Of a stretch of DNA of 64,000 nt, positions 10,907 to 21,054 are shown piece by piece; position 1 is the first letter of the stretch; each line of letters begins with the position of its first letter. The position numbers and the translations under genes are program-made. The notes beneath the pieces were generated by a model. It saw only the letters and a list, made by a program, of their open reading frames with translations, ran no database searches and was not told the origin of the DNA. The stretch is taken from positions 22,356,001-22,420,000 of the forward strand of contig CM064428.1 in the NCBI GenBank assembly GCA_032690845.1, written 5' to 3'. The DNA comes from Eleusine coracana subsp. coracana (Eukaryota > Streptophyta > Magnoliopsida > Poales > Poaceae).

Positions 10907-11257
10907 GAAATTCAGACCGATAAGTCAGTCGGAAGTAGTGTATATCACTCGGCCTTTTTTGATAATCGGTCGGCAAGGTTGAAGCCTTGAAAAGTGACCC
11001 CCTGGTTTGATGACCAGAGGTCAGTTAGACTTACACTTGATGGTTTGAGTAAAATACCTGCAAAATAATAAGAGCTAATATAATTAGACTCTTGCATCAT
11101 TTGTTATTCTCCAAATTATACAAGAGTTGGGGGCTACACCTGATCAGGTGCACTTGACTGGTGCACCAGATCTATCAGGAACTTCGATAAAGGGGTCTTC
11201 CTAATTTATGATCTATATTGAAGATCACTTGGAGAATCAAAGCTCAAAATCAGAAAG

Positions 11258-11271
11258 CACTCGGGGGCTGC
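11258..11271 (+). promoter_or_regulatory. Tat-a polypurine tract
   Basis: ACTCGGGGGCTGC abuts the TGTCGAA start of the LTR. The GGGGGCT core is the form seen before the third Tat's LTR at 55784. Confidence 0.75.
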
Positions 11272-11665
11272 TGTCGAATACTTGCTTTACGGGTATCCTC
11301 ATACAAGACTAAGTCAGTAGCCGATCGGGTACTTCATCAACAAGGAAGCCGACTGACTCGGCTTGGAGCATAAAGCATTTAGAGATAGACTTTCTATGTA
11401 AATCCTTAAGGGTTATGACTAGGAGTCTTCATGTACCCCCCTGCCGACCGGATATATAAGGCGGCAGGGTACCCCCCCCCCCCCATCAAGGGGGACATGC
11501 GACACAAGTTTCACAACATCAATACGATACACAGAACACAGGACGTAGGGTTTTTACTCCCATTGAGAGGGCCCGAACCTGTATAACTCGGCGTCTTGTG
11601 TAACCATCGTAGTTCTTAGTCTTGACGTAGCCCTATATATTTACTGCCGATCTCAAGCTTCGACA
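11272..11665 (+). repeat. Tat-a 3' LTR (394 bp)
   Basis: It starts TGTCGAA and ends TTCGACA, a perfect 7-bp terminal inverted repeat. It is preceded by a polypurine tract and followed by non-Tat sequence, as expected for a 3' LTR. A TATA box (11453-11459) sits between 8-bp inverted arms. A C-run lies at about 11471-11484. Confidence 0.88.
11439..11469 (+). promoter_or_regulatory. TATA box inside a hairpin, Tat-a LTR
   Basis: CCCTGCCG (11439-11446) and CGGCAGGG (11462-11469) are perfect inverted arms around TATATAA (11453-11459). The arrangement is conserved in the other LTR at 14198-14228. Confidence 0.75.
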
Positions 11666-13236
11666 TGAACGAAGTGGTGTAGCAACGTCCTCTGAGGGAT
11701 TTAATCCTAGCTGCTCCTGTGCTGGATCCTACTGTGCTCCCTGAGCCTATGCTGCCTGAGCATCCATCTTCTCGAAGAAGTCAAGGTCTACAGGCAACTT
11801 AGACGCTCTGTCCTGCCCTGCTAGTGGGATTGTGGATGTCTCCTCGGCAATAGTCGCTTGGAGAAGAGCAAGGTCATCCACGTCTTCCTGAGTGTAGCCT
11901 CGGTGGGCCAGATCCTCTGCTACCTGAGGTGTGAGAGTACTGACTATAGCAGTGGAAGGTGGAGGTGGAGCTGTCTTTGGGGTTGGCTAGGAGTCTGCAC
12001 GAGTGGTGTGCACTATGTCTGAGAATAGACTCCTAACTGGTGGCTACTGCTGGTAGGTGGTATGTACTATCTTCGGCGAAGCTGTAGACTGTGCAGGTGA
12101 AGAGAACAACACAGAGACTGAGAAACCTGACACAGGGGAGAGCTGAGTCACTAGAGAGAAAGTCTGTCATGCTCCCCCTATCAGTAACACCCCTGAGTGT
12201 GACAACCCACTGGACTGAGCTATCATCATAGCACTAAAGGGGCCTGCCTGGGTTAGAAGCTGCTAGAACTATGGTAGTATGGGGACTCCTGCCTACTGGC
12301 CAGTCTATCCTCTGGTGAGCTCCGTCATCTCAGTCATCAGGGTGGTCAGTAGTGCCATATGTTGTCTCTGAAGCTCTGCCTGTCCCATGATAACCTCCAT
12401 CATCTAACGTCTATCCTCAACTGCGCTTTGGATGAACTCATCTAGGCGTCCTGCAAGTGCTGCCATAGTGATAGTGTCCTCTGACCGTGAACATGTCAGC
12501 TGGGGAGGTGCTCCTATACTAGCTAACTCAGGAACCACCGTCTCCAGATGAGCTGCCTGCTCGTGAGTGATTGGCAGTGACTCCTACTCCTCCTCTCCCG
12601 TCTGCTGACTAGAGGTGGAGTGCGAACCCTTGGGGACTCTAGGTGAGTTGCTGGTGGTCACCTCAGGGAAAGCGTCGTACTGCTCCTCTGTCACTATGCC
12701 CATCCTTCTCAGAAGATAGAAAATGTAAGGAGCATAGACCAAGTGACGTCCTCCTACCCTCTTAGAAATAACCTCCTCCATCTCATCAATCAGTACATCA
12801 GCCAAGTTAAACGTCTGTCTCCTCGGAATAGTTGCCACTGCCTACTGGTGAAGTAGAGTGAACTCCTATATGTATTCAGATCTAAGAATGATAGTCCTGG
12901 TGACTATCGCTCTAATCACCTTAGACTCTGCGGTGAGTCTCGTAGGGCCTCTCTCAAAGCCTGGGGTGTATGGTGGAGGAAAAGCAATCGACATCATGTC
13001 GTCTGGAGGCAGTGTCCCTCCCTGTGGTCTGTGAGGTGGCTCGAGGGACGGGTAGGCACTCTTGTAGAGGTGAAGGTCTAAAGCAAGAAGTCCAAAGCTG
13101 GTCACATGCTGTGGCTGCCCTCTGAACAAGAACCAGAACTCTGAGCGGCCTCTGGCTATCCACAGTGTGGCGTAGAACTCTAGGACAACATGATCTCTGA
13201 ACCTGTATGGCTCTGTGACCAAGTCTGCAAGCCCGA
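11666..13236 (-). pseudogene. Decayed plant transposon-type ORF of unknown family
   Basis: The minus strand is largely open from 13236 to about 12580 with a few stops, then breaks up towards 11666. The protein has a folded part around E-F-Y-A-T-L-W-I with F-L-F and Y-I-F-Y-L-L-R-R-M-G-I segments, and then a Ser/Gln-rich tail with a predicted coiled helix (about 12480-12330). This resembles ORFs annotated in grasses as putative plant transposon proteins, but I cannot name the family with certainty. It abuts the Tat-a LTR on the left and a CRM-like LTR on the right, so both ends are truncated by other elements. Confidence 0.5.
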
Positions 13237-14035
13237 TGATGTGGACACGGGTTCCCAATCTTCCAAAAGGTTCTGGACATGTTGATTTGGTCGGAGGCGA
13301 CACATAAATCGATCTGGCTTTAGAACAACACGTTCTAAACCCCGCAATCACAGCACGACGTCTCCTCTAGTTAACAACCGTTCAAGAACAATTGACCTCA
13401 CCGAGAAGGCTAATCCCTGCCTACGAATTAAGAACACAAGAAAGAACAAAGAAGAATGCAACACAATTGCAGATGTATGATTAAACTCACAAAGTTGGGG
13501 GCTCACAAACCGATGAATGACAACACTGTTTATGAACAAAACTGATCTAAGCAAAACCCAAACCCTAATGGTGCAGTGGCAGCTGTATATAAAGACTCTA
13601 GGGTTGTGAAAGACCCTCTGGATGCGCCCCTAATTGGGCTCAACTGGATACAAAGCCCAAAGGCCAAAAATGGGCGATGCAGCACCGACACATATTCTGT
13701 ATCCTCTCTTGTTTCCACGATTCCTGATGACTCCGGATGAATTTTGACATGAGGCCGGCGGCATTGGAACAGTCTTCTTCTTATCTTTCCGTGCATATGT
13801 AGAATGTCCAAATCCGAGTCAGTATAAGTCATAGGCATCTGTTTTAGTGCAGACTGGTCCTTGGCCCCCAAAACAGACTCAAAGTCGGTTTTGGTTGGAC
13901 CTCCACCTTTGCTTCCATGTCCTTGCTGGTCCTCCACGTCTTTCTCCTATCATCTCCTGGTCCTCTCCATGGTTCTTAATTACAATAAAATTGTTAGGTA
14001 GCAAACCATTCTCAAAAGTGACATATAATGAATAT
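13237..14035 (-). repeat. CRM-like LTR fragment
   Basis: On the minus strand this matches the CRM LTRs of this window from about 130 bp after their start (the A-T-A-T-G-T-x-A-C-T-T-T-T-G-A-G region) through to the end ...GTCCACATCA at 13237. It includes the TATATA promoter region near 13585-13600 and the K-T-D-F-E-S coding tail. Identity is clearly lower than between CRM-A and CRM-B, so it is a related, older family. No primer binding site follows. The 5' end is cut where the Tat-b LTR begins, so it is a truncated solo LTR. Confidence 0.8.
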
Positions 14036-14414
14036 GGGATACTTACCTTACGGGTATCCTCATCCAAGACTAAGTTGGTAGCCGACCGGGTACTTCATCA
14101 ACAAGGAAGCTGACCGACTTGGCTTGGAGCACAAGGCATTTAGAGATAGACTTTCTATGTAGGTCCTTATGGAGTACGATTAGGACTCTTCATGCCCCCC
14201 TGCCGATCGGATATATAAGGCGGCAGGGTACCCCCATCGAGGGACAAGCGACACAAGTTCCATAACATCAATACAATACACAGAACACAGGACGTAGGAT
14301 TTTTACTCTCATCGAGAGGGCCCGAACTTGTATAACTCAACGTCTTGTGTAACCATCGTAGTTCTTAGTCTCGATGAAGCCCTATATATTTACTACCAAT
14401 CTCAAGCTTCGACA
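14036..14414 (+). repeat. Tat-b 5' LTR (first few bases missing)
   Basis: It aligns with the Tat-a LTR from ATACTT to the terminal TTCGACA at 14414. The leading TGTCGA is not recognisable, because the junction with the CRM-like LTR lies at about 14030-14040. The sequence after 14414 (GTTGGGCGACAGG) may be a decayed primer binding site of the TTGGCGCC type. Confidence 0.82.
14198..14228 (+). promoter_or_regulatory. TATA box inside a hairpin, Tat-b LTR
   Basis: Arms CCCTGCCG (14198-14205) and CGGCAGGG (14221-14228) flank TATATAA (14212-14218), as in the Tat-a LTR although the two LTRs differ by about 10%. Confidence 0.75.
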
Positions 14415-16380
14415 GTTGGGCGACAGGAAGGGGAAAAGGCTCGCTGGGATTCTCCGTCGACTACGATGGTCGAAATTCCCACCATCCAATATTCACCGGA
14501 CTTCAAGATCTCCTTTGGATTGCTCGACTTCATAGTCGGCAACAACGGAGCCCTAGGTCTGGAGAACCATAGATCCGACTCGGCCGCAGCCGTCTCTATG
14601 GCGTGATCACCGAGTTCGTCTGACATGATCCCCGTATTGATCCCACTCGGATCCGAGGAAGCAGACCCTTCCTTTGGGAAATGACTCAGAGTCGGATCGG
14701 TCCTTTGATAAGGACTCGGTCAAATCAGCTTACTCATATCCCCATACTGTCAACATGGTGGATATAGTAGATCCCACGGATGGAGACCAAGATGGTGACC
14801 AAGACGGTGAACAAGAAGATGACGCCGTCGATGGCCACCCGAAGCAATTAGCCGAAGGAGCTCAACAGGAGGAAAATCCTCTAGTTGATGACTTATCACT
14901 CGGTCACCGCCGTCGACCCAGAGGGTCGTGCGGTTCACGCAACGCACACTGACTGGATCTCGGCGCCGATCTTGAAGTGGACGGTGTCAAGGTCGATCTC
15001 ACCCCTCAGAACAACATCACTAGGGCCAAGACTTTGCTTGACACTCTAATGGTCAATGCACATTATCAGACTCCTGCGATTCAAAAGGCTGTGGCTATGC
15101 TAAAGGCCGCTGCAGCTCAAGATGCCGCAAAGTCTCAATCGGTCACAAGTTCTAGTCACGCATCTTTGCAAGGTCGGCATAGGCGTGAAGATCTGAGAAA
15201 CTCTCTCAATATCCATGATGGACGAGACACCATCAACTCTCATTATGAAGAACACACTCGGGATAACCGATGCTATGAGGAAGAACATCGTGATCAGAGG
15301 ATGGACGACCGACAGGACGATCGACGGGACAACCGACAAGATGATCGCCAAGATCCTCCTCCAACGGAAGACCAACGGGATGACCGACGGGACAACCGAC
15401 GAGACGATCGTCAAATTCCTCCTCCAAGAGACAAACGCAATGACCGATATCGACGTGACGATCGGGATCGGCGCAATAACAATAACGATGATAATCGACG
15501 ATGTCATCATGATGATGATGTTGATCCACGACACAGCCGCTGCCCAACTCCGTCCCCAGACCGGCACAGGCGGTCGCTAATGCCAATCAATGACGAGATC
15601 GATGGCATCAAAGCTTATATCCCTAGGCTTTGCATAGCTTGATGGCCAAAAGGATTCAAGCTGGTTCCCATCGAATAATACGATGGTCAGACCAACCCCC
15701 GAGAGTGGCTGCAACTCTACAGCATGACGATTCGGCCAGCTGGAGGTGATTCCTATGTAACGGCTAATTACCTTCCGGTCTGCCTGGATCCAGCCGTTCG
15801 GATATGGCGCACATCTCTTCTGGAGGAGTCAATCACGTCTTGGGGAGAACTCAACAAGAAGCTCATAGAAAGCTTCCAAGCTACCTGCAACCGACCGGGA
15901 AACCACTTTGACCTCACTCGAATGAAGCAGAAGACCGATGAACCTCTTCGCGATTGCATCAAGCGGTTTTGCGCTAAGAAAACTGAGATCCCCAATGTTC
16001 CAGATCAACAAATTATTGCTGCTTTCCAAGGAGGGTTCCGTGGTGATGATTTGGTCCGGGAGATAGGTCGGAGGAATCATGACCTCAAGCTGACTGCTTA
16101 GGAGTGCTTCGAGATCACTGATAAGTTTGCATCTGGAGAGTCGACATTAGATGATATCCGCGGAAAGGGCAAGGAGAAGTGGTCGGACAAGCCTGAGTCC
16201 TCCAAGAAGGACAAGAAGAGGAAGTCTGACAACGCGGTTCACACGGTGGACCGATTCCAGAAGAACCCTCAAACGAACTAACCGTCTACCAATGAGCTGC
16301 TGAGTGGCTCGTGTCTTTGGCACCCAAAGGGAAACCACAAACCAAAGGATTGCTATCGGCTGAAGGGTTTTGCAACAGCT
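14415..16380 (+). pseudogene. Tat-b gag with Arg/Asp-rich repeat region
   Basis: This is a capsid protein in one reading frame. The N-terminal part (14674-14952) is acidic with D-G-D-Q repeats. A middle part (15290-15480) is an Arg/Asp-rich tandem of D-D-R-x-D-N/D-R-Q type units. The gag core (about 15690-16110) has W-L-Q-L-Y, A-V-R-I-W and F-x-x-x-F-Q-x-x-C-N-R-P motifs. A zinc-finger-like C-x3-H ... H-x4-C segment lies near 16310-16355. Nonsense codons are at 14950 (TGA), 15640 (TGA), about 15676 (TAA), 16099 (TAG) and about 16279 (TAA). Several match CAG or CGA to stop changes. Bases 14415-14673 are leader. Confidence 0.82.
15290..15480 (+). repeat. In-frame Arg/Asp repeat in Tat-b gag
   Basis: Repeats of GACGACCG(A)C-like units encode D-D-R-x-D triplets and pairs, including two copies of an R-x-I/D-P-P-P spacer. 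The region is highly charged and probably disordered. Confidence 0.7.
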
Positions 16381-18192
16381 ACGCTCAAGGTGGCCAAAGA
16401 TTCCCCGAGGCGCAATAGCAAAGACAAGACCAAGGATGATGGTGACAAGGATGACTCAAGAGAGTTCCAGGAGCCCCGCAAGGAGGTCAACTTCATCTTC
16501 GGAGGCCCGGATGCCTATGTGTCCAAACGCAAGCAGAAGCTGGAGCTTTGGGAAATCAACTCGGTGGAACCAGCTACGCCTCAATTCATGAAGTGGTCTG
16601 AAATGCCAATCACATTTGATCGGTTGGACCATCCCAAGCATCTACCTAAGCCGGGTCGATACCCGCTAGTGCTGGCTGCTATGATGAAGGAGGCGAAGTT
16701 CAACAGAATACTCATTGATGGAGGAAGCAGTTTAGACTTAATCTTCACCAAGACTTTTCAAGAGCTCGGTCTGTCTGTCAATGACCTTCAGCCGAGTTCT
16801 TCATCTTTTCATGGGATTGTGCCTGGCAGGACTTCGGTTCCAATTGGAGAAATTAGCGTACCGGTCACCTTCGGAACCTGTGAGAACTTCAGGACTGAGC
16901 GCATTCTCTTCCAAGTGGCAGATTTTGACTCAGCATATCATGCTATCATCGGTCGACCGGTGATGGCTAAATTCATGGTTTTCCCGCATTATCCATATCT
17001 CACCCTCAAGATGCCAGGCCCAAACGGAATAATCTCCCTCCACTCAGATCTTTGGAATTCTTTTGATTGCGATGTACAGAGTTATAAGATGGCCAATAAA
17101 CAGTTGATGCTGTCCGACCAGAAGGAGATCTAGAACGCAGTCGGCATGGAGGAGCAGATTAATGCAGCGGTTCCAGTGAAGAAGCCTACCAAAGACAAGA
17201 TCCAGACCGATGACATCCAAACCAAGGAGATGATGCTCGATCCTGAAGACCCCGATAAGGTTACTTATGCTGGGGCCAGTCTCGACGAGAAATAGGAACT
17301 CACGCTCACTCTTTTCCTCTAGGAAAATAGGGACATCTTTGCATGGAAACCATCTGATATGTCAGGAGTTCCTAGGGAAAAGATTGAGCATGAGTTAAGG
17401 GTGCCTCCTGGGGCTACCCCCATTCGCCAGAGGCTTAGAAGATTTGCGCAAGACTGTAAGGACGCCATGAAGAAGGAGATAGTTTGATTATTAGATGCTA
17501 AGTTTATAAAGGAGGTGTATCATCCCGACTGGTTAGCAAATCCAGTCCTTGTACCCAAAACGAATAAAGAGTGGAGGATGTGTGTCAATTATACCAATCT
17601 CAACAAGGTCTGTCCTAAAGACCCCTTCGCTCTTCCTCATATTGATCAGATTGTAGACTCAACAGCCGGGTGTGAGCTTTTAAGCTTTCTGGATGCCTAT
17701 TTAGGCTATCACCAGATCCCATTGAGGGTCGAAGACCATATCAAGACTTCCTTTATAGTACCCTTCAGCGCCTATTGCTATATCACTATGTCGTTCGGTC
17801 TGAAGAACGCAGGCGCGACTTACCAACGAGGTATTCAACGCTGCCTTGCTACTCAGATCAGTCGGAAAGTAGAAGCATATGTTGATGACATCGTGGTCAA
17901 GACTCGGAATGTCAAAGACCTTCTTTCTGACCTGGCAGAAACCTTTGATAATCTGAGGCATTATTCGATGAAGCTGAATCATAAGAAGTGTGTTTTTGGG
18001 GTTCCTTCGGGAAAGTTGCTCGGCTATATTGTTTCGAAACGAGGCATGAAGGCTAACCCGGATAAAATCAAGGCGATCCTTAATATGGGGTCACCTAATT
18101 CTCAAAGGGACGTTCAGAAGCTAACCAGATGCATGGCATCCTTGAGTCGCTTTATTTCTCGACTGGGGGTTAGGGGGTTACCACTTTTCTGA
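16381..18192 (+). pseudogene. Tat-b protease and reverse transcriptase
   Basis: The protease is recognised by L-I-D-G-G-S-S-L-D-L near 16715 and the downstream Y-H-A-I-I-G-R-P flap region near 16935. D-G-G-S is the usual Tat variant of the D-[ST]-G triad. RT spans about 17330-18192, with P-x-x-P-N-K-E-W-R-M-C-V-N-Y near 17560 and the catalytic Y-V-D-D at 17878-17889. Stops at 17131 (TAG), 17293 (TAG), 17320 (TAG), 17485 (TGA) and 18190 (TGA) are all in the gag frame, so no indel is present up to 18192. Three of the five are TAG at positions where relatives carry Gln. Confidence 0.87.
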
Positions 18193-19300
18193 CTGCTTAA
18201 AAAGTAGGATGACTTTGTTTGGACTGAAGATGCGTAGTCGGCGTTAGACGAGTTGAAGGTTCACCTCAGCAATATTCCAGTATTGGTGCCTTCGGAGCCG
18301 GGAGAAAAACTTCAACTCTACATATCGGCCACAACTCAAGTTGTGAGTACTGTTTTAACAGTCGACCGAGAAGAAGAGGGACATATACAAAAGTACAACA
18401 CCTGGTCTATTTTGTGAGTGAGGTCCTCAATCCCTCTAAAACAAGATATCAACAGATCTTGAAGTTGTTGTACGCGTTGTTGATCACGTCCAGGAAGTTG
18501 AAGCACTATTTTCAAGCTCATCCGATCGAAGTCCAGACCTCCTTCGCACTCGACACAGTATTGCACAATCGAGAAGCCAAAGGAAAAATTGCCAAGTGGG
18601 CAGTCGAACTTGGTCAATATACCATTACATTCACGCCTCGATCGGCCATAAAAGGACAAGCGTTAGCTGATTTCGTTGCTGAGTGTACAGAGATTCAAAA
18701 TCCTCCCACTGCACAAGAAGTCGAGTACTTGAAGATGTACTTTGATGGCTCTCTTCAGTTACAAGGGGCTGGTGCGGGAGTCGTGCTTATGTTGCCCACT
18801 GGAGAAAAGCTTCGGTATGTCCTTCAGGTTATGTTTCCCGCATCTAATAACGCTGCAGAGTATGAAGCCCTCCTACAAGGTCTGCGCATTGCCGCATCCC
18901 TCGGCATTAAGCGGCTTGATGTTTTTGGTGACTCGGCTTTGGTCATTAATCAGGTCACTAAGGATTGGAACGGTGTAGATGACAATATGAGTGCTTATTG
19001 TCATGAAGTAAGGAAGCTCGAAGACTAATTCGATGGATTGAAGTTCACGCATGTTCTTTGAGACAATAATTAGGCGGTTGATGAATTGGCTAAGATGGGA
19101 TCGTCTCGGTCTGAAGTCCCGCCGGGTGTTTTCTTACACACTCTTGATTCCCCCACTATTCCTCCTCGGTTGGATGTATTAATGAGCATTGTCACTGATC
19201 TTGTTAGCGATGACAACATGGAGGCCGACTGGCGCGATCCACTCATCCAATATTTGGACAAGGGTACGCTGCCTTCGGATCCTAATGAGCAATGAAGGTT
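18193..19300 (+). pseudogene. Tat-b RNase H plus second (archaeal-type) RNase H
   Basis: The RT-linked RNase H runs to about 18690, in a shifted frame from about 18414. It is followed by a second, archaeal-type RNase H (about 18725-19030) with Y-F-D-G-S, N-N-A-A-E-Y-E-A-L and G-D-S-A-L-V-I-N-Q motifs carrying the acidic catalytic residues. An added second RNase H is characteristic of the Tat lineage. The linker 19086-19295 is open in the same frame and leads to the integrase. A TAA near 19026 and the frame change near 19300 break it. Confidence 0.85.
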
Positions 19301-20463
19301 AGATACCCGATGCCGAGGATATTTGTTGGTGGGAGACCAACTCTATAAAAAAGGAGGTTCAAACATCTTGATGCGATGCATCTCGATAACAGAAGGCCAA
19401 AAGCTGGTATAAGAAATTCATTCTGGGATATGTGGCAATCATGCAGCCTCCAAGATTTTGGTAGACAAAGCTTTCTGGCAAGGGTTTTACTGCCTACGGC
19501 GGTCGAAGATGCACACCAGGTCATTAGGAAGTGTGAAGGTTATCAATTCTTCGCTCAACAGATGCATGTGCCTTCACAGCAACTTCAGATGATACCTTTG
19601 ACTTGGCCTTTTTCTGTTTGGGGGCTTGATATTGTCGGTCCTTTCAAGAAAGCGCCAGGCGGGTTCACTTATTTGTTTGTTGCTATTGACAAATTCACCA
19701 AGTGGATTGAAGCAAAGCCGGTTGGCAAGATAACATCAAAGAAGGCGATTGAGTTTGTCAAGGATGTCTTCACTCGGTTTGGGGTTCCTCATGATATCAT
19801 CACCGGTAATAGCACTCAATTCACATCAGTGGAATTCCGTGACTTTGTCGATGAGATGAGAATAAAAATCCACTTTGCATCAGTGGCTCATCCTCAAAGC
19901 AATGGGCAGGTTGAACGGGCCAATGGTATGATTCTTCAAGGATTAAAGTCGCGGATATTCGGCAGACTTAAACCCTATGCCCGTCGGTGGGTCAAAGAAT
20001 TGCCTTCAGTTCTTTGGGGGCTTCGCACAAACACCAGCCGGGCTACTACTCAGTCATCTTTCTCATTGGTCTATGGCTCAGAGGCTATGTTGCCGACTGA
20101 GGTCAGTCTTGTTTCGGCATGGGTTCAGGCGTATGATGAACAACTTTCTAAAGAACATCGAGAGATTGATTTGATTGCAGCAGAGGAGTTGTGTGATCGC
20201 GCTCTGCTTCGGTCGGCACTTTACCAACAAGGCTTGCGTCGTTATTATGATAAAAACATGCGTAATCGCCAGTTCCAAGTTGGAGATTTAGTGCTGCGTC
20301 GAGTGCAGTCAACAAAGAACCAGCATAAGCTTTCTCCAAAGTAGGAAGGACCATATGTGGTGAAGGAAGTCACTCGCCCAGGGGCTTATCGACTGATGTC
20401 TGAAGATGGCGATGATATACCAAACTCCTGGAATATAAATCAGCTATGTTGTTTCTATACCTA
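19301..20463 (+). pseudogene. Tat-b integrase
   Basis: This is an open frame of 322 codons (19376-20344) plus a C-terminal tail to about 20463. Catalytic blocks are visible: G-L-D-I-V-G-P-F (about 19625), I-T-G-N-S-T-Q-F (about 19800, where relatives have T-D-x-G-x-Q-F) and G-Q-V-E-R-A-N (about 19905). The second catalytic Asp appears to be replaced by Gly, so the enzyme would be inactive even without the stop at 20342. The zinc-binding part retains C-E-G-Y-Q-F-F but the preceding Cys and His residues are disturbed. Confidence 0.83.
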
Positions 20464-20993
20464 GTTATTCTTTTGTATACTTATACATTTTTTTATGAAT
20501 GAAACTTTGATCTTTTTGATGAAATATTTTTTGATGATTTCATTCTACATTGTCTTGATTCGTTAATTTATTTTATTAAACAATCAAGCCAGGGGGCTAG
20601 TCATATTGTCCCACCACAGTCTAACCTCATTTTTTGTTTTGGACTATTTTCTGACCGATTTCTTCTCTTTGATTACGGTCTTCACTTTTTTGGTCTAACA
20701 TCTATACATTCTGGTTATACACTTTATACCGCACAACAGACTATAACTACACTAAACCCAGAGCCAAAGTGCGAGAGGTCATGTGTCGATTGGTCGACTC
20801 TGCTTGTTACGTGATTACGAGTCCCAACCTATATGTTATGGTAGACCAATGCAATTTTTGTTTCTCAGTGATAGAAACATATTTTTGATATTTTTATCAG
20901 TCTTCTAAGCTAGTTAAGCATGAATGGGTTAGACATTGACTAATTTTTATGTGTTTTTCTTTTAGTTATTTACATATGCATGGATGCAAAGCG
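20464..20993 (+). other. Tat-b 3' UTR remnant
   Basis: This is AT-rich non-coding sequence after integrase. It contains one AGGGGGCTAG motif near 20592 that resembles the Tat polypurine tract. It ends where Sirevirus-like sequence begins; the exact junction is not certain. Confidence 0.6.
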
Positions 20994-21054
20994 TACTAGT
21001 CAGAAAGGAGTCCTAATTACCATGCAATGCAAGAGAAGGAAAAACGCACTAAAA

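Larger units (their letters stand above)
8822..11665 (+). mobile_element. Tat-lineage Ty3/gypsy element 'Tat-a', 3' part only
   Basis: It contains an antisense gene, a non-coding 3' UTR, a polypurine tract and a 394-bp 3' LTR. No gag or pol remains, because the left part is interrupted by the Athila 3' end at 8821 and presumably continues outside the window. The antisense gene matches the one in the third Tat element (51398-54837) in protein sequence and intron position. Its LTR is about 10% different from the LTR at 14036-14414 by eye. Confidence 0.82.
14036..20993 (+). mobile_element. Tat-lineage Ty3/gypsy element 'Tat-b', 5' LTR to 3' UTR
   Basis: The order is 5' LTR, leader, gag, protease, RT, RNase H, a second archaeal-type RNase H, integrase, and about 530 bp of 3' UTR. 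The double RNase H and the I-V-G-P-F ... G-G-F-T-Y-L integrase signature are hallmarks of the Tat lineage. Gag to RT is one frame broken only by nonsense codons; frameshifts lie in RNase H (18193-18414) and before integrase (19295-19376). The 3' end, including any antisense gene and 3' LTR, is missing where Sirevirus-like sequence begins near 20994. Confidence 0.85.

Noticed and set aside
20569..20993. Tat-b 3' LTR
   Set aside because: One AGGGGGCTAG motif is present, but the following sequence does not match the Tat-b 5' LTR.
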